Positions 44,097-53,334 of a stretch of 64,000 nucleotides of DNA are shown in pieces. A program made the position numbers and the translations under genes. The notes under the pieces are model-generated. The model ran no database searches. It saw only the letters and a list, made by a program, of their open reading frames with translations, and was not told where the DNA came from. This DNA is from Pseudomonadota bacterium (GTDB lineage: Bacteria; Pseudomonadota; Alphaproteobacteria; Rhizobiales; Rhizobiaceae). The stretch lies in assembly GCA_023435335.1 (NCBI GenBank), contig JAEYRU010000009.1:5003-69002 (forward strand), written 5' to 3'. Every line of letters begins with the position of its first letter. The first letter of the stretch is position 1.

Positions 44097-44858
44097 CTAA
44101 TCGTGCCGCTCGTGCAACTCCGCATCGAGTGCCGAGGCCAGGTCGAAGAATCGGCGGCGCACATCCGAAGCGTAAGGGTTCAGGCGTTCGATCGCATCGA
44201 AGACCTCGGGCGCATCATGGCGCACCATTTCCACCGCCTCGCGCAGCAGGTCGAAGCTGCGCGTCGTGATCTGATCCGGCAGCGGCTCCATCTGCACGAG
44301 CACCCGGGCAATGAGATGGGTGAGGCCCTGTGCCAACGCGGCGTCGCGATCATGCGCCTCCGGGGTTGTCTGGATCACCTGGAGTCCGAGCGCACCCTCG
44401 AGGAAAGCAGCGACCCGCCTGTGGGCGTGGCCTCTTATGGGACAGAGCGTGATCTTGTGGCCGCGCACGCCGTGCTGCGCGCTCTGCGGCCCGAAGAGCG
44501 GGTGCGTGGCGACGATGTCGACATGTTCGGGAAGCAGCTCCCGCATGAGGCGCGCGGGCTCGACCTTCACCGATCCGACGTCGAGAACCAGCGTTCCAGG
44601 CCGAAGATGGGGCGCGATCGTCTTCAACACCTCGGCCATTCTTGCGACGGGGACTGCGATCACCACCACCTGGCATCGCGCCGTCTCGGCCAGCTCGGCC
44701 GTCCTGTCGAAGGCGGGATCGAAAACACGCAGGGCAAAGTGCGGCGCGAGGCAGGAGGCGGCCAGGCGACCGAAGGCGCCGAAGCCGATCAGGCCGAGTG
44801 AGCGGGGACGACGGGGTCTGTGCCGCGACGCAGCATGGGCAGCCTTAAGGAGGGACAT
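44097..44858 (-). CDS. Prephenate/arogenate dehydrogenase-like protein (TyrA family)
   Basis: 253 residues; Rossmann motif LGLIGFGAFGRLAA at the N-terminus, VVVIAVPVARMAEVL, LVLDVGSVKVEP and ATHPLFGPQSAQ match NADP-dependent prephenate/arogenate dehydrogenases. The C-terminal helical part is short, at the low end for the family. ATG at 44858 (with GGAG upstream) chosen; an earlier in-frame ATG at 44942 adds an unconserved Ser-rich stretch. Tyrosine synthesis is the likely role, but a paralogue with another role is possible. Confidence 0.82.
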   Translation of the reverse strand: MSLLKAAHAASRHRPRRPRSLGLIGFGAFGRLAASCLAPHFALRVFDPAFDRTAELAETARCQVVVIAVPVARMAEVLKTIAPHLRPGTLVLDVGSVKVEPARLMRELLPEHVDIVATHPLFGPQSAQHGVRGHKITLCPIRGHAHRRVAAFLEGALGLQVIQTTPEAHDRDAALAQGLTHLIARVLVQMEPLPDQITTRSFDLLREAVEMVRHDAPEVFDAIERLNPYASDVRRRFFDLASALDAELHERHD

Positions 44859-44907
44859 CCGGAAACTCCGCAAACTAGCTGCGGAGCCAGAGCTGTCTGC
44901 GGGATCA

Positions 44908-44968
44908 CAACCGCTGGCCACGCAGCGGTTGAAGGACGACAAAGCACCCCGCCGCTAATTCAGCGGCG
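44908..44968 (-). promoter_or_regulatory. Two hairpins in the tyrA leader, possible attenuator
   Basis: On the minus strand CGCCGCT/AGCGGCG (44968-44950, 5-base loop) is followed by CAACCGCTG/CAGCGGTTG (44931-44908, 6-base loop), the second 50 bases before the tyrA start. Two stems in series before an aromatic amino-acid gene recall attenuation, but no tyrosine- or phenylalanine-rich leader peptide is visible. The first could equally end the operon upstream (45088). The rest of the gap to 45087 is empty. Confidence 0.4.
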
Positions 44969-45087
44969 CGTAATACATTCCGGCGAGGAGAGAGCCCTTG
45001 GTCATGGGAGGCCGATAGCCGCCACCGGCGGCGGTGTCAACGACGCCGGTGGGGACCCGGAAAGGGATGGCATCAGGGCCGTGGTGC

Positions 45088-47157
45088 CTAGCGCCCTTCG
45101 CGATACCAGGTCGATCCCAGCGCGAGCAGCAGCAGCGCCAGCCCGAGGAAGCCGCCGAACAGCGGGGTGCGGCTGACGGCCTTCAGGATCGAGTCGTCGG
45201 TCGTCCGCAGTCCCATCCAGTCGCGGCCGGAAGTGGTTCCGGAGGCGCGCACCGGCACGATGCCGGGCAGGTCGATGCCGGTCAGGCCCGAGGAGATGCG
45301 CCGCACGCTGCCACCGGTTTCCTGGGCGAGGGGCGCCAGTTTTTCGGTGGTGGACACGACATCCTGGAACTCCGGCGCATTGACCGGTCCCACATGGGCG
45401 AGTGTGGCAAGGTCGCCGTTGCCGACCTGATAGAGCCCGATCTCCTCCACCTCGACGCTGCCTGAAAACAGACCGGGGCTCACTTCCGCCAGCGGTACGT
45501 CCAGCGTCGCGCCGGAAGGCGAGATCACACGCGCCGGGCCGGTCTCGTCGCCCATCGTCTGGCGGCGGACCTCCAGCGTCATGCCGCGGCCGTCGGCCGT
45601 CAGCCTTTCCTCTTCCAACTCGGGCTCCTTCATCAGCCAGTGGGCGATGCGCCGATAGAGCGAGACGTGCGGCCCGCCGCCCTCGAAGCCGCGCGCCCAA
45701 AGCCAACCCTGGTCGGAGAGGAACATGCCGACGCGCCCCTCGCCGGTGCGGTTGAGGAGCAGCAACGGCTGATCGCCGACGCCCTGCATCACGACATGGC
45801 CCTGAGGCCGGCTTATGCCGACGAGGCGGAACCAGCGGCTCCATTGCGGCGGCTCCTGGGCGGAGCCTTCCAGGCCGCGTGTCACCGGATGGCGCTCGCC
45901 GGTCTCGGTCAGGCGTGGATAGAAGCCCTGCTCGACCACGTTGCCCGAAGGAAGGGCCGGGAGCGCCGACATCAGCGGCGTGCGCGCGATCGACTGCTCG
46001 CCCGCATATTCCGGGCCGGCCGCAATGAGCAGCGCGCCGCCGTTCTCCACATATTCGGCGATGTAGTCATAGTAGAGGATCGGCAGCACGTCCCGGTGCT
46101 GATAACGGTCGAAGATGATGAGATCGAAATCGTCGATCTTCTCCACGAACAGCTCGCGCGTCGGGAAGGCGATGAGCGACAGTTCGTTGATCGGCGTGCC
46201 GTCCTGCTTCTCCGGCGGGCGCAGGATGGTGAAGTGCACAAGGTCGACCGACGCATCGGACTTCAGCAGGTTGCGCCAGGTGCGCTCGCCTGCGTGCGGC
46301 TCGCCCGACACCAGCAGCACGCGCAGGTTCTCGCGGATGCCGTCCACGATGGCGACGGCGCGGTTGTTGGTGTCGGTCAGCTCGCCCTCGGTCGGCTCGA
46401 TCGCCAGCTCGATGATGTTGCGCCCGGCATTGGTGATCGTGGTCGTGAGCGGCATCTCCTCGCCGATGACGGCGCGGCGGACGACGCGAAGCTCGCCATT
46501 GACCGAGAGGCGGACGTCGACCTCACCGCGCTCGTCCGGCGACGCGATGACCCGGTAGGTCATTTCCAGTTCCCGCCCGACGATGCCGAAGCGCGGCGCG
46601 CGCTCGAAGCGGATGCGGCGGTCGCGCTCGTCCTCGTCGCCGGTTATCAGCGCATGCAGCGGGGCGGCGAAGCCGGAGGCATTCTCGGGGATGTCGTGCA
46701 CCTGGCCGTCGGTCACCATGATCGCGCCGGCGATGCGCGAGGGCGGCACGTCGCGGAAGGCGCCCTCCAGCGCTCCGAACAGGCGCGTGCGCGTGCGGTC
46801 GTCGGCGGCCTCGGCGCGGCCGGCCTCGACGGTGCGGACGTCGAACTGGCCGAAGCGGGCGAGCCGAGCCTGCAACTCGGCGACCGCCCGGTCGGTGGTC
46901 TCGCCGCGGTCGCCGATGTCCTGGCTCTGGCTGCGGTCCACCACCACCGCCACGACGCTCTGCAGCGGCTCGCGCTCCTCGTCGAGCAGAACGGGATTGG
47001 CCAGAGCAAGGGCGAGCGCGGCGGCCGCGGCCACGCGGAACAAGGCGCCGCGCTGGCGCGCGAACAGGCCAACCGCAGCCAGGACCGCAAGGGGCACCAG
47101 AATGGCGAGAAGCCACAGCCACGGGATGAGGGGCTCGAATGAGACGGAGAGGTTCAT
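45088..47157 (-). CDS. Membrane protein with VWA-like and glutamine-amidotransferase-like domains
   Basis: 689 residues. Two N-terminal helices (about 11-32, 38-58), then a von Willebrand A-like domain with a good MIDAS DRSQS (Asp74) and MVTDGQV, then beta-sandwich segments, a class I glutamine amidotransferase-like domain (LVSGEPHAGERTW, DFDLIIFDRYQHRD, VENGGALLIAAGP), and a C-terminal helix (GGFLGLALLLLALGS). Last gene of the MoxR operon; probably cell-envelope associated. Function unknown. Confidence 0.85.
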   Translation of the reverse strand: MNLSVSFEPLIPWLWLLAILVPLAVLAAVGLFARQRGALFRVAAAAALALALANPVLLDEEREPLQSVVAVVVDRSQSQDIGDRGETTDRAVAELQARLARFGQFDVRTVEAGRAEAADDRTRTRLFGALEGAFRDVPPSRIAGAIMVTDGQVHDIPENASGFAAPLHALITGDEDERDRRIRFERAPRFGIVGRELEMTYRVIASPDERGEVDVRLSVNGELRVVRRAVIGEEMPLTTTITNAGRNIIELAIEPTEGELTDTNNRAVAIVDGIRENLRVLLVSGEPHAGERTWRNLLKSDASVDLVHFTILRPPEKQDGTPINELSLIAFPTRELFVEKIDDFDLIIFDRYQHRDVLPILYYDYIAEYVENGGALLIAAGPEYAGEQSIARTPLMSALPALPSGNVVEQGFYPRLTETGERHPVTRGLEGSAQEPPQWSRWFRLVGISRPQGHVVMQGVGDQPLLLLNRTGEGRVGMFLSDQGWLWARGFEGGGPHVSLYRRIAHWLMKEPELEEERLTADGRGMTLEVRRQTMGDETGPARVISPSGATLDVPLAEVSPGLFSGSVEVEEIGLYQVGNGDLATLAHVGPVNAPEFQDVVSTTEKLAPLAQETGGSVRRISSGLTGIDLPGIVPVRASGTTSGRDWMGLRTTDDSILKAVSRTPLFGGFLGLALLLLALGSTWYREGR

Positions 47158-49982
47158 TGCCCCAGCCTCTCGAGCAGGATCGGCACATGCACCTGGTCGG
47201 CCTTGTAGTTGCCGGTCAGCATGTACATCATGATGTTGACGCCGCCGCGCAGCGCCCAGAGCCGCTGCATCGGGTCGGCGGGCACCGTCGGCAGCATCGG
47301 CTGGCCGCGGCCGTCGACCGCCCAGGCGCCGGCCAGATCGTTGGCGGTGATGAGGATCGGCGAAACGCCGTCACCGGCGCGCACCGGCCGGTTGTCGCCG
47401 TTCTGCGCCTCCAGCGTGGCTTCCACCCAGAGCGGGCTGCCGGCATAGCGGCCCGGGAACTCCGTCATGATGAAGAAGGCCTTGGTCAGCACGTGGTCCG
47501 GGGGGACGGGCTCCAGCGGAGGCACGTTGAGCGAGGACAGGATATCGCGCAGGCGCTGCGTCGAGGGACTGGCGGTGCCGGAGCCGAAGCCGGTGGAGAA
47601 CTGGTCGCGCGTGTCGAACAGAACGGTGCCGCCCTGCTGCATGTACGCGTCGATGCGCGCCACGGCTGCCTGGTCGGGCATCGGCGACGCCTCGTCGATC
47701 GGCCAGTAGATCAGGGGGTAGAAGGAAAGTTCGTCGGCGGCGATGTCGACGCCCGCGGGCTGCCCGGGCTCCAGCGCGGTCTTGTCGGCAAGGAAGCGGC
47801 TGAGGCCGGTGAGCCCCGCCCGGCTGATGGCGTCGACCGACGCATTGCCGGTGATGACGTAGCCGATGCGCGTCTCGGAGATGGCGGCGATGGCATCGGC
47901 GTCGCCCGGCTTCTCGTCCTGCGCCACTGCGCCGGTGGGCCAGGCGGCGGCCAGACCGGCAAGTAGCAGCAGTCCCGCGGCCGAGGTTGCAGCGGCGCGC
48001 GCCTTCGCTCCGGGCCTGCGAGAGAAGAGCCCGCCCATCCAGAACACGGCCAGCATGTCGAGGATCATCAAGGCGAGAGCGGCCGCGAAGAGCGGACCGC
48101 GAAGCGCCTGCGATTCGTCCGCGGCGTAGCTCGCCTCTGTCACCGGCACGGGCGAGTCTGGCCGTCCGATCGGCACGAGTTCCGTTCCCGGCGCGAGCAG
48201 GTTGTGGGCGACCACCCCTTCCTCGCCGCCGTAGAGGCCGGGCGGGTTCTGGATCGTGACGGCCGGCTGGCCGGAGGACAGGTCGAGCGGCCGTGCATCG
48301 GCGCCCGGGGGCACGAGCTGCGCGTCGGCCGAGATCATCCGGTAGGGGGCGAGCGAGACGCCGCCGTTTCCGGCATCGGCATCGATGCGGCCCTGATTGC
48401 GCGAAAGCTGCACGATGCGGCGAAGCATCTCGACAAAGCTGCCCGAGATGGGAAGGTTCGACCAGGTGGCCTCCGGGGTCACATGGAAGAGCACCAGCGT
48501 GCCGTCGCCGCGTCGCGCGCCCGTCACCAGCGGGGTTCCGTCGGCCAGCGTGGCCCAGGAGCGTTCCACGATCTCCGGCGTCGGCTCCGCAAGCACCTGG
48601 CGGCTGACCGTCACTTCGTTGGGAGGCGTCAGGTCGGAGAACGGACCCGTAGGCGGGAACTCGCTCACCGGTTGCGGCTCGGTCCACGACAAGGCGCCGC
48701 CCAGCGACCGCTCGCCGGTCCTCAGGCGCACCGGCAGCAGATCGTCCTCGCCTTGGGCTGCGGCAAGGCGCGAGCCGGCGAAGCGCACCAGTGTGCCGCC
48801 TTCCTCCAGCCATTCGGCGAGAGCGGCATGCGCGGTGTCCGGCAGGATGCCGACGTCGGCCATCACGATCATGGCCGGCTTCTGCTCCAGCAGCTGCGGC
48901 ACAGCTTCGTTGAGGTCAGCACTCGTCGGCTCCACCAGATCCGCGAACGGGTCGAGCGCGCGGCGGATGTAATACAGCGGCGACAGCAGCGGCTGGGCGC
49001 GATCGGCCTCCGCCTGGCTGATGAGGCCGACGCGGCGGCGGCGCGAGTTCTCGTCGAGAACGCGGATCGCGGAGGCTTGCGCCTCGCCGTCGATGGAGAC
49101 GGAGGAGAAGTCGTTGCGAAGTTCGAAAGGCAAGCGCATTTCGCCGGTGGCCTCGGTCTCGCCGGGGCCAAAGGTGATGGCGGCGTCGGCGATCCGCCTG
49201 CCACGATCGTCAAAGGCGCCGGCCGTGAGCTGCCGCGGGGCTGGATCGCCCGGCGCGCGGATGGCCGTAACCGTGAAGGTGTCCGCCGTGTTCTCCGTCG
49301 CGGTCAGCGCGGCCATGTCGAGCCTGTCGGGCGCGATCCAGACGAGGCGAGCGGCGTCCTGCCCAAGAAGATTGGCAAACGCTTCCTCGTCGCCAGGCTG
49401 CGCCAGCCCGTCGGACAGCACCGCCACGGCGGCGCCGGGGAAGGCTTCGAGCGCTGCCGCCACGCGGCCGAAAACGCCAGGCCGGTCGGTGGGCACGGGA
49501 CGCGGGGTGGCCGCGTTCAAGCGGTCTGTGGCGGCGGAGGCGTCGTACGGGCCGATGTCCGAGTTGGCAGGCTCGGCCGTGAAGGCGAGCAGGATGGGGA
49601 TGCTGCTGTCAGCTGCGTCGGCGATCAGGCGGTCGGCGGTGGCGACGCGACGTTGCCAGTCGGGGGCACTCGCCCAGCCATTGTCGACCACCAGAGCCAG
49701 GGCGCTTCCGCCGGCGGGCAACCGTTCGCGCGGATTGAGCACGGGTTCGGCGAGCGCAAGGATGATCAGCGCGGCCATCAGCAGGCGCAGCAGCGTCAGC
49801 CACCAAGGGCTGCGGTGCGGCGTCTCCTCGCGCTTGAGCACACGCGCGAGAATCCTGAGCGGCGGAAACAGCTCCGTCTGGGGTCGCGGCGGGGTGAGCC
49901 GCAGCAGCCACCAGATCACCGGCAGGGCGAGCAGTCCAAAAAGCAGCGCCGGGGCGCCGAAGGACAGCGGCAGCCAGCTCAC
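47154..49982 (-). CDS. DUF4159 / BatA-N domain membrane protein, 942 residues
   Basis: Starts with an aerotolerance-regulator (BatA) N-terminal pair of helices (SWLPLSFGAPALLFGLLALPV, then WLTLLRLLMAALIILALAEPVL), followed by a VWA-like domain whose MIDAS is degenerate (VVDNGWAS in place of DxSxS). A second membrane segment lies near 650-700, and the C-terminal 200 residues are DUF4159 (RIGYVITGNASVDAIS...SFYPLIYWPI). Overlaps both neighbours by four bases. With DUF58 and MoxR proteins it forms an envelope-associated complex; no enzymatic role is known. Confidence 0.86.
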   Translation of the reverse strand: MSWLPLSFGAPALLFGLLALPVIWWLLRLTPPRPQTELFPPLRILARVLKREETPHRSPWWLTLLRLLMAALIILALAEPVLNPRERLPAGGSALALVVDNGWASAPDWQRRVATADRLIADAADSSIPILLAFTAEPANSDIGPYDASAATDRLNAATPRPVPTDRPGVFGRVAAALEAFPGAAVAVLSDGLAQPGDEEAFANLLGQDAARLVWIAPDRLDMAALTATENTADTFTVTAIRAPGDPAPRQLTAGAFDDRGRRIADAAITFGPGETEATGEMRLPFELRNDFSSVSIDGEAQASAIRVLDENSRRRRVGLISQAEADRAQPLLSPLYYIRRALDPFADLVEPTSADLNEAVPQLLEQKPAMIVMADVGILPDTAHAALAEWLEEGGTLVRFAGSRLAAAQGEDDLLPVRLRTGERSLGGALSWTEPQPVSEFPPTGPFSDLTPPNEVTVSRQVLAEPTPEIVERSWATLADGTPLVTGARRGDGTLVLFHVTPEATWSNLPISGSFVEMLRRIVQLSRNQGRIDADAGNGGVSLAPYRMISADAQLVPPGADARPLDLSSGQPAVTIQNPPGLYGGEEGVVAHNLLAPGTELVPIGRPDSPVPVTEASYAADESQALRGPLFAAALALMILDMLAVFWMGGLFSRRPGAKARAAATSAAGLLLLAGLAAAWPTGAVAQDEKPGDADAIAAISETRIGYVITGNASVDAISRAGLTGLSRFLADKTALEPGQPAGVDIAADELSFYPLIYWPIDEASPMPDQAAVARIDAYMQQGGTVLFDTRDQFSTGFGSGTASPSTQRLRDILSSLNVPPLEPVPPDHVLTKAFFIMTEFPGRYAGSPLWVEATLEAQNGDNRPVRAGDGVSPILITANDLAGAWAVDGRGQPMLPTVPADPMQRLWALRGGVNIMMYMLTGNYKADQVHVPILLERLGQ

Positions 49983-50896
49983 CGGGCGCCCCCTCGGCTA
50001 TCTCCGGAATCGTCGCTCATCGCCAGATGCACCTTCACCAGGGCGTCGGAGGCAAGTCCGTCGGTATGGTTCACCGTGAAGCTCCAGCCAAGCCGCTTGC
50101 ACCAGAGCGACAACTCCTCACGTCGCGCCGTGTAGAGCCGGCGGTAGTCCTGCTGCAGCGTTTCGGCGCGCCCGGCGGTCAGCCGCTCGCCGCTCTCGGG
50201 ATCGCGAAACTCGGTGCGCCCGGAATAGGGAAAACTCTCCTCGGCCGGATCGGCCACCTCGACGAGATGCGCGCGCACGCCGCGGCTCGCGAGCGGACCC
50301 AGCCATTGCTGGATCTCTTCGGGCGGGTCGAGGAAATCGCTCACGACGATGATGTCGCAGAAACGGCGGACGGGCGCGAGTTCCGGGCGCGACGGCAGCG
50401 AGGATGCGTGCGCAAGCCGCGCGGCAATGCGCTCGGCCCCGTTGCGGGCCGTGAAGGGGTCGGTGAGGCCGGGCCAGGCGATGCGCTCGCCGCTGCGCGA
50501 CAGCAGTTCCGCCAGGGCGAGGATGAGCACCAGCGCACGCGATTCCTTGGAAACGACCGCGGTGCGCGACTTGAACAGCATCGAGGGCGAGGGATCGGCC
50601 CACAGCCAGACGGTATGGGCAGCCTCCCATTCGCGGTCGCGGATGTAGGTATGGTCGTCGCGGGCCGAGCGGCGCCAGTCGATGCGCGACATCGCTTCGC
50701 CCTCGACATAGGGCCGAAACTGCCAGAAGTTCTCGCCAATGCCGCGGCGGCGGCGGCCATGCCAGCCGGCGATGACCGTATTGACGACACGCCGCGCCTC
50801 GACCAGCAGGTCGGGCACCAGCGATGCCCTCAGCCGCGCCCTCGCGAGAGCCTCGGGCGTCGCGACGGAGGTAACCGCTTCGCCGAACGGCGCCAT
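49979..50896 (-). CDS. DUF58-domain protein
   Basis: 305 residues. The conserved DUF58 block GENFWQFRPYVEGEAMSRIDWRRSARDD is near residue 55, followed by a VWA-like fold with LWADPSPSM and VVSDFLDPPEE. No membrane helix is visible, unlike many family members. Encoded 4 bases after moxR stop and overlapping DUF4159 gene; presumably a partner of the MoxR ATPase. Confidence 0.9.
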   Translation of the reverse strand: MAPFGEAVTSVATPEALARARLRASLVPDLLVEARRVVNTVIAGWHGRRRRGIGENFWQFRPYVEGEAMSRIDWRRSARDDHTYIRDREWEAAHTVWLWADPSPSMLFKSRTAVVSKESRALVLILALAELLSRSGERIAWPGLTDPFTARNGAERIAARLAHASSLPSRPELAPVRRFCDIIVVSDFLDPPEEIQQWLGPLASRGVRAHLVEVADPAEESFPYSGRTEFRDPESGERLTAGRAETLQQDYRRLYTARREELSLWCKRLGWSFTVNHTDGLASDALVKVHLAMSDDSGDSRGGAR

Positions 50897-50900
50897 CAGG

Positions 50901-51908
50901 TCAGCCTTGATCCCTGACCAGGCGGGCGATGACGTCGCGCACGCTCATGCCTTCGGCGCGGGCCGCGAAGGTCAGCGCCATGCGGTGCTGCAGGACGGGC
51001 TCAGCCAGCGCATGCACGTCGTCCACGGAAGGCGCCAGACGGCCTTCGTAGAGAGCACGGGCACGAGCGCAGAGCGTCAGCGCCTGGCTGGCGCGCGGGC
51101 CTGGTCCCCAGGCAACGTGCTTGTCTGTCTCGGCGTGGCCCTGGCCGGGGCGTGCCGAGCGGACGAGATTGAGGATCGCCTCGACCACGCTTTCGGGCAC
51201 CGGCATGCGACGGATGAGCTGCTGGATCTCCTTCAGCCGGTCGGCGCTCAGGACGTTCTCGGCCTTCGCCGTCTCGAGGCCGGTGGTCTCGATGAGGATG
51301 CGGCGTTCGGCCTCGATCTCGGGATAGAGAATGTCCACCTGCATCAGGAAGCGGTCGAGCTGGGCCTCGGGCAGGGGATATGTGCCCTCCTGCTCCAGCG
51401 GGTTCTGCGTCGCCAGCACATGGAAGGGCGAGGGCAGGTCGTGGCGGACGCCGGCGACCGTTACGTGGTATTCCTGCATCGACTGCAGCAGCGCCGACTG
51501 GGTGCGCGGGCTGGCGCGGTTGATCTCGTCGGCCATGAGCAGTTGCGCGAAAATCGGCCCGGAGATGAAGCGGAACGAGCGCTTGCCCTTGTCGTCCTGT
51601 TCCAGCACCTCGGAGCCGAGGATGTCGGACGGCATCAGGTCCGGCGTGAACTGGATGCGGCTGGTATTGAGCCCGAGCACGATGCCCAGGGTCTCGACGA
51701 GCTTCGTCTTGGCAAGGCCGGGAACGCCGACGAGCAGCGCATGGCCGCCGGCAAGCAGCGCCACCAGGGAGCGTTCCACCACAGCGTGCTGTCCGAAGAT
51801 GACGCGACCCACGCCCTCGCGTATGCGCGCGATATCGGCGAGTGCGCGCTCGGCCTGCGCGACCATCTCCTTCTCGTCCAGCGACTTGTCCTTGACCATT
51901 ACGCTCAT
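50901..51908 (-). CDS. MoxR-family AAA+ ATPase
   Basis: 335 residues: Walker A GVPGLAKTK, Walker B LLMADEINRASPRTQ, sensor VLATQNPLEQEGTYPLPEAQLDRF. Acts as a chaperone-like ATPase working with the VWA/DUF58 proteins encoded downstream, perhaps inserting metal or remodelling an envelope complex. First gene of a four-gene operon with 4-base spacings or overlaps. Divergent from the DUF1285 gene, 122 bases apart. Confidence 0.94.
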   Translation of the reverse strand: MSVMVKDKSLDEKEMVAQAERALADIARIREGVGRVIFGQHAVVERSLVALLAGGHALLVGVPGLAKTKLVETLGIVLGLNTSRIQFTPDLMPSDILGSEVLEQDDKGKRSFRFISGPIFAQLLMADEINRASPRTQSALLQSMQEYHVTVAGVRHDLPSPFHVLATQNPLEQEGTYPLPEAQLDRFLMQVDILYPEIEAERRILIETTGLETAKAENVLSADRLKEIQQLIRRMPVPESVVEAILNLVRSARPGQGHAETDKHVAWGPGPRASQALTLCARARALYEGRLAPSVDDVHALAEPVLQHRMALTFAARAEGMSVRDVIARLVRDQG

Positions 51909-52030
51909 GCGGTGCCGTCCCTTCTGTGCGCCCGCTGCCAGTTGCGCGGGCGATCCGGCTTCGCCAACCTACTCTATCGGCGACTCAGGCGATGTTGCAG
52001 CGCCCACCGGGAGAATTTAAATCAGCCGGA

Positions 52031-52699
52031 ATGACTGACAAGCGCGACGACAGTGACTATTTCGTGACGATGGCCGATCGCACTGAAGCTGGCAATGACG
52101 GATTTGCAGCCGCGGCGGATGCCGCCGGATTGCAGGCGCTGATCTCGCGCGCCGCGGGCGCCGGCAAGGGCCTGCCCCCGGTCGACCGTTGGGACCCGCC
52201 CTTCTGCGGCGATCTTGACATGGAGATCAAGGCGGACGGAACCTGGTTCTATCTGGGCACCCCGATCGGGCGCGCGGCGCTCGTTCGGCTTTTCTCGACC
52301 GTGCTGCGCAAGGACGAGGACGGCGCGACCTATCTCGTCACGCCGGTGGAAAAGGTCCGGATCCGCGTCGAGGACGCGCCGTTCGTAGCGGTCGAGATGA
52401 ATGCCTCGGGCGAGGGTAGCGAACGGGTTCTGACCTTCCGCACCAATGTTGGCGACGTGGTGGAGGCCGGCCCGGACCACGCGTTGCGCTTCGTCGACGA
52501 GAACGAGACCGGCGGTCTGAAGCCCTACCTTCACGTACGTGGCCGACTGGAGGCGCTCGTGTCGCGCCCGGTCATGTACGAACTGGTGGAGATTGCCGAG
52601 ACTATCGATATCGACGGGGAGCCGATGTTCGCCGTGCGCTCGAAGGGAGAGATCTTCCCGATCATGCCGGCTGCGAAACTCGAGCGGCTGAGCGCATGA
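52031..52699 (+). CDS. DUF1285-domain protein
   Basis: About 222 residues; the DUF1285 signature PPVDRWDPPFCGDLDMEIKADGTWFYLGTPIGR is at residues about 48-82 and KPYLHVRGRLEAL near 165. Function unknown, two antiparallel barrels in known structures. Start at 52031 is uncertain, since a later ATG at 52070 also keeps the domain. Ends overlapping the Nudix gene by four bases (ATGA). Confidence 0.88.
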   Translation: MTDKRDDSDYFVTMADRTEAGNDGFAAAADAAGLQALISRAAGAGKGLPPVDRWDPPFCGDLDMEIKADGTWFYLGTPIGRAALVRLFSTVLRKDEDGATYLVTPVEKVRIRVEDAPFVAVEMNASGEGSERVLTFRTNVGDVVEAGPDHALRFVDENETGGLKPYLHVRGRLEALVSRPVMYELVEIAETIDIDGEPMFAVRSKGEIFPIMPAAKLERLSA

Positions 52700-53334
52700 G
52701 CATGGAGATTGCCGCCGACCAGCCGTTCACAGCGGAAGATTTCCGCCTGCGGGCGGCGCGCGAGGTCGGACCCTATGCCGGCGACGAGTTCGGCGACCAT
52801 CGCCTGAATCCCGACCTGCGCCACTTGATCATCAAGCCCGACCTGCGCGACGCGGCGGTGCTCATCCCGGTCGTCGATCATGCGGCGGGCGCCTCCGTCA
52901 TCCTCACGCAGCGGACGACCAACCTGCGCAGCCATTCGGGGCAGATCGCCTTTCCAGGCGGGCGTATCGATCCCGAGGACACGTCGGCCGAGCATGCCGC
53001 GTTGCGCGAGACAGGCGAGGAGATCGGACTCGAAGCAGAGCGCATCGAGATCATCGGACGGCTGCCCGACTATGTGAGCGGGAGCGGATACCGCATCGCC
53101 CCGGTGCTGTCGGTGGTGCGGCCGGGCTTTTCGCTCGACCTCAATCCGCACGAGGTCGACGCCGCGTTCGAGGTGCCGCTCGCCTTCCTCATGGACCCGT
53201 CCAATCACCGCCGCCAGAGCCGCGTCTGGAACGAGAAGGAGCGCTTCTTCTACGAGATGCCATTCGGCGAGCGCTATATCTGGGGCGTGACGGCGGGCAT
53301 CATCCGCACCCTCTACGAAAGGCTCTACGCATGA
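52696..53334 (+). CDS. CoA pyrophosphatase-type Nudix hydrolase
   Basis: 212 residues with the CoA-specific UPF0035 motif TQRTTNLRSHSGQIAFPGG directly before the Nudix box GRIDPED...ALRETGEEIGL. Cleaves CoA or its derivatives to phosphopantetheine and 3',5'-ADP. Standard rhizobial position between DUF1285 and cca; overlaps both by four bases. Confidence 0.92.
   Translation: MSMEIAADQPFTAEDFRLRAAREVGPYAGDEFGDHRLNPDLRHLIIKPDLRDAAVLIPVVDHAAGASVILTQRTTNLRSHSGQIAFPGGRIDPEDTSAEHAALRETGEEIGLEAERIEIIGRLPDYVSGSGYRIAPVLSVVRPGFSLDLNPHEVDAAFEVPLAFLMDPSNHRRQSRVWNEKERFFYEMPFGERYIWGVTAGIIRTLYERLYA

Noticed and set aside
45640..47142. 500-codon plus-strand frame opposite the VWA/GATase-like gene
   Set aside because: Antisense shadow with no domain pattern; the opposite strand has clear motifs and operon overlaps.
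48204..50135. 643-codon plus-strand frame opposite the DUF4159 gene
   Set aside because: Entirely antisense to a recognised membrane protein, low-complexity Arg/Gly/His composition, no start signal.
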